Assembly: GCA_913056415.1 (NCBI GenBank)
Contig: CAJXNA010000075.1
Location: forward strand, 1 to 8,498
Length of the DNA: 8,498 nt
Direction of reading: 5' to 3'
Source: an uncultured Chloroflexota bacterium
GTDB taxonomy: Bacteria; Chloroflexota; Dehalococcoidia; SM23-28-2; RBG-16-64-32
The first letter of the stretch is position 1; each line of letters opens with the position of its first letter. Under the pieces are notes generated by a model. The model was not told the DNA's origin, searched no databases, and saw only the letters and a list, made by a program, of their open reading frames with translations. The position numbers and the translations under genes are program-made. Below, piece by piece: positions 6,596-8,498 of this stretch.

Positions 6596-7515
6596 CGCGA
6601 AGGCTCATCGCCATCGTCGGGCCGACGGCGACGGGTAAGACGTCGCTGGCGGTGGAGCTGGCGAGAAAGTTCGGTGGCGAGATTATCGGCGCCGATTCGC
6701 GGCAGGTCTACCGTCATATGGAGATCGGCACCGCCAAGCCGACCACGGGGGAGCGGTCGCGGGTACGGCACCACCTGATCGACGTCGTGGAGCCGGACGA
6801 GCCGTTCAGCCTGGGGCGCTGGCTGGAGCTGGCCCAGGCGGCGCTGGAGGACGTGTGGTCCAGGGGTGGGCAGCCGCTCCTGGTTGGCGGGACGGGGCAG
6901 TACGTGTGGGCGCTGCTGGAGGGCTGGCGCGTGCCGCGGGTGCCGCCGCAACCGGAGTTCCGTCGCCGGATGGAGGGCCGCGAGGCCGCTGAGCTGTTCG
7001 CGGAGGTGCGTCGCATCGATCCCCAGGCGGCGGAGCGCATCGGCCCATCGAACCGCCGGCGCCTGATCCGGGCGCTGGAGGTGTACGAGGCGACGGGCCG
7101 GCCGATCTCCTACTGGCAGGCGAAGGAACCGCCCGACTTCGAGACGCTGGTCATCGGCCTGCGGCTGCCGCGGGACGAGCTGTATCGCCGCATCGACGGG
7201 CGGGTGGAGCGGATGATGACATCGGGGCTGATCGAGGATGCGCGCCGCCTGTTGGCGATGGGCTACTCGCGGGAGCTGCCTTCGATGTCCGGTATCGGCT
7301 ACAAGGAGGCCTGCGCCCACCTGACGGGGGAGATGACACCGGCCGAGGCGGAGGCGCGTATCAAGACGGAGACGCATCGACTGGCCCGGCACCAGAACAC
7401 GTGGTTCAAGGTGGACGACCCGCGCATCCACTGGCTGGACGCCGCCGAGGGTGCCCTGGAAGAGGCGGTGCGGTTGGCCGGTGAGTTTCTAGGTCAGGAG
7501 GCGGCGGTACGGTGA
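6592..7515 (+). CDS. miaA: tRNA dimethylallyltransferase (tRNA A37 isopentenyltransferase)
   Basis: Transfers the dimethylallyl group from DMAPP to N6 of A37 in tRNAs that read UNN codons. It has 307 residues. Seen: P-loop GPTATGKT (10-17), GADSRQVYRHMEIGTAKP (33-50) with the catalytic Asp35, HHLID (60-64), LVGGTGQY (97-104) with the conserved Thr101, NRRRLIRALEVYEATGRPIS (154-173), SGIGYKEA (233-240), and RLARHQNTWF (263-272). The segment between PQPEFRRRMEG and ELFAEVRRIDP (119-144) looks roughly 7-9 residues shorter than the usual linker in that lid/tRNA-binding region. The GTG at 6592 overlaps the tpiA stop and places the P-loop at the normal distance; the same frame stays open back to 6325 only as a shadow of tpiA. 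The stop overlaps the dapF GTG. No dedicated promoter is visible. Confidence 0.97.
   Translation: MTRRLIAIVGPTATGKTSLAVELARKFGGEIIGADSRQVYRHMEIGTAKPTTGERSRVRHHLIDVVEPDEPFSLGRWLELAQAALEDVWSRGGQPLLVGGTGQYVWALLEGWRVPRVPPQPEFRRRMEGREAAELFAEVRRIDPQAAERIGPSNRRRLIRALEVYEATGRPISYWQAKEPPDFETLVIGLRLPRDELYRRIDGRVERMMTSGLIEDARRLLAMGYSRELPSMSGIGYKEACAHLTGEMTPAEAEARIKTETHRLARHQNTWFKVDDPRIHWLDAAEGALEEAVRLAGEFLGQEAAVR
7496..7501 (+). promoter_or_regulatory. Ribosome binding site for dapF inside the miaA end
   Basis: AGGAGG is a full Shine-Dalgarno match located 10 bases before the GTG at 7512. It supports GTG 7512 as the dapF start and indicates that dapF can initiate on its own as well as by coupling to miaA termination. 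Confidence 0.65.
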
Positions 7516-8375
7516 GGTTCGTCAAGATGCAGGGCACGGGGAACGACTTCCTGCTGGTCGAGGCGAAGGACGAGGAGCGGGACTGGGGCGCGCTGGCGCG
7601 GGCGATGTGCGACCGCCACTACGGCGCGGGTGCGGACGGCCTGATGCTGGTGCTGCCCTCGCAGGGGGCGGACGTGCGGATGCGGCTGTTCAACGCCGAT
7701 GGGTCGGAGGCGGAGGTGAGCGGCAACGGGGTGCGCTGTCTGGTGAAGTACGCCGTGGAGCGGGGCCTCGCTAAGCCGCGGGACGGCCGCCTGCGGGTGG
7801 AGGCCGCTTCGGGGGTGCTGGAGGCGGAGGTGCTCGGCGATGGCGAACGTGTGGAGAGGGTGCGCCTCTCCATGGGGGCGCCTCGGTTCGCTCCCCTGGA
7901 GGTGCCGGTGCTCCTGCCTGCCGGCAGGCAGGGACGGGAGATGGAGCCGCCAATCGTGGAGATGCCGCTGGACGTAGCGGGCCGGACGCTGGCGGTGACC
8001 TGCCTTTCGATGGGCAACCCCCACGCGGTGCTGTTCCTGGACGGGCCGGTGGAGGCGTACCCGCTGGAGGACATCGGCCCGAAGGTGGAGCGCCACCCGG
8101 CGTTCCCGGCCAGGGTGAACTTCGGGGTGGCGCGGGTGCACGGCCGCGAGCGGATGGAGCTGCGGGTGTGGGAGCGGGGGGTGGGGGAGACGCTGGCCTG
8201 CGGGAGCGGCTCCAGCGCGGCGATGGTGGCGGCGCGGCTGAAGGGGCTGGTAGGGGACAGGGTTGACATAACCCAGCCAGGCGGGCTGCTGACCGTGGAG
8301 TGGTCTGGTAAGGGAGAGGTATACCTGACGGGCGCGGCGGGATTCGTGTTCGAGGGGGAGTGGGCGCAAGGGTAG
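7512..8375 (+). CDS. dapF: Diaminopimelate epimerase with Ser in place of the first catalytic Cys
   Basis: Converts LL-diaminopimelate to meso-diaminopimelate for lysine and peptidoglycan synthesis; cytosolic, cofactor-free. It has 287 residues, typical length. Motifs: KMQGTGNDF (5-13), GAGADGL (38-44), FNADGSEAE (60-68), SGNGVRC (70-76), SMGNPHAV (166-173), RVNFGVARV (201-209), ERGVGETLACGSGSSAA (221-237) and LLTVEW...LTGAAGFVF near the end. The fold is a pseudo-dimer using two cysteines. Cys230 is present, but the usual first Cys of CGNG is Ser70. The GPA motif near the C-terminus reads GAA. Residues about 134-143 (LLPAGRQGRE) are an extra loop encoded by a 20-base perfect palindrome. Start GTG 7512 overlaps the miaA stop and has AGGAGG upstream. 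A hydroxyproline-epimerase-like relative is unlikely, given the full DapF motif order. Confidence 0.95.
   Translation: MRFVKMQGTGNDFLLVEAKDEERDWGALARAMCDRHYGAGADGLMLVLPSQGADVRMRLFNADGSEAEVSGNGVRCLVKYAVERGLAKPRDGRLRVEAASGVLEAEVLGDGERVERVRLSMGAPRFAPLEVPVLLPAGRQGREMEPPIVEMPLDVAGRTLAVTCLSMGNPHAVLFLDGPVEAYPLEDIGPKVERHPAFPARVNFGVARVHGRERMELRVWERGVGETLACGSGSSAAMVAARLKGLVGDRVDITQPGGLLTVEWSGKGEVYLTGAAGFVFEGEWAQG
7913..7932. repeat. 20-base perfect palindrome inside dapF
   Basis: CCTGCCTGCCGGCAGGCAGG is self-complementary over all 20 bases, centred between 7922 and 7923. It encodes L-P-A-G-R-Q in frame, in a loop between VPV and EPPIVEMP where the family normally has a shorter connection. The palindrome and its LPAGRQ/LPAGRQAG peptide are, from memory, found in unrelated genes of many environmental bacteria. 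That suggests a dispersed palindromic element, not selected protein sequence. Confidence 0.75.
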
Positions 8376-8398
8376 GCGCCCTACGCGGCGCGAGGGCG
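8376..8398. terminator. Weak GC-rich hairpins after dapF
   Basis: Directly after the dapF stop, GCGCC (8376-8380) can pair with GGCGC (8387-8391) over a 6-base loop. Alternatively CGCCCT (8377-8382) can pair with AGGGCG (8393-8398). No T-run follows, so this is at best a Rho-dependent or weak terminator; in a GC-rich gap it may be chance. Confidence 0.25.
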
Positions 8399-8405
8399 AA
8401 TGGTG

Positions 8406-8411
8406 TAGGAT
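8406..8411 (+). promoter_or_regulatory. Candidate -10 box of the last gene (leaderless type)
   Basis: TAGGAT ends 9 bases before the ATG at 8421, in a 45-base gap with no Shine-Dalgarno in front of the ATG. No convincing -35 is seen at 16-18 bases upstream. The placement matches that of CATAAT before apgM. Confidence 0.4.
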
Positions 8412-8420
8412 AGTGCCGCT

Positions 8421-8498
8421 ATGGAGCCCCAGATCCGCTTCTGCACCAGCGCCGACGGAACCCGCATAGCGTACGCCACCCTGGGCGACGGGCCGCCT
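8421..8498 (+). CDS. Start of an alpha/beta hydrolase-like protein (3' end outside window)
   Basis: Twenty-six codons are visible: MEPQIRFCTSADGTRIAYAT then LGDGPP. This is the typical beginning of an alpha/beta-hydrolase domain: a first strand, a DG-T-x-IAYA turn and a G-x-GPP just before the expected oxyanion-hole strand. In my memory the exact form IRFC-x-S-x-DGTRIAYA is common in proteins where such a domain is joined to a LuxR-type HTH or an adenylate cyclase domain. Whether that applies here lies outside the window. The ATG at 8421 has no Shine-Dalgarno but a TAGGAT box 9 bases upstream. It is separated from dapF by 45 bases and probably starts a new transcript. Confidence 0.75.
   Translation, partial: MEPQIRFCTSADGTRIAYATLGDGPP

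Noticed and set aside
1..8498. CRISPR array, tRNA/rRNA gene, insertion sequence or defence system
   Set aside because: No spaced direct repeats, no tRNA-like cloverleaf in any gap, no transposase, and every long frame on the + strand is accounted for by a housekeeping or enzyme gene.

Overview
This is a GC-rich, tightly packed stretch of a bacterial chromosome. All eight genes lie on the + strand and the largest gap between them is 66 bases. Core sequences (an archaeal-type ApgM phosphoglycerate mutase, a DapF with an SGNG motif, and the start of an alpha/beta hydrolase of a kind often fused to signalling domains) suggest an environmental Chloroflexota, perhaps Dehalococcoidia. That placement is inferred from remembered family features, not from a search.

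Layout. 1-1365: C-terminal part of a penicillin-acylase-family Ntn hydrolase, cut by the window edge. 1397-1912: GrpB/UPF0157-family protein. 1909-3114: phosphoglycerate kinase (pgk). 3111-4433: membrane-anchored six-bladed propeller of the PQQ sugar dehydrogenase (GSDH/Hhip-like) family. 4500-5765: 2,3-bisphosphoglycerate-independent phosphoglycerate mutase (apgM). 5822-6595: triosephosphate isomerase (tpiA). 6592-7515: tRNA dimethylallyltransferase (miaA). 7512-8375: diaminopimelate epimerase (dapF). 8421-8498: first 26 codons of an alpha/beta hydrolase-like protein.

The core is a central-metabolism cluster. tpiA, pgk and apgM cover the triose part of glycolysis/gluconeogenesis. miaA (tRNA A37 modification) and dapF (meso-DAP for lysine and peptidoglycan) follow as housekeeping passengers. 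Two probable transcription units are grpB-pgk-sugar dehydrogenase and apgM-tpiA-miaA-dapF. Four of the junctions are the same GTGA start/stop overlap, which points to translational coupling. apgM and the last gene each have a -10-like hexamer about 10 bases before the ATG and no Shine-Dalgarno, which fits leaderless mRNAs.

I see no new defence, mobile or biosynthetic system. The most interesting signals are small: palindromic sequence inserted in frame inside apgM and dapF, a serine where DapF normally has its first catalytic cysteine, a Glu in place of a usual metal-ligand His in ApgM, and a possible dispersed-repeat remnant before tpiA.
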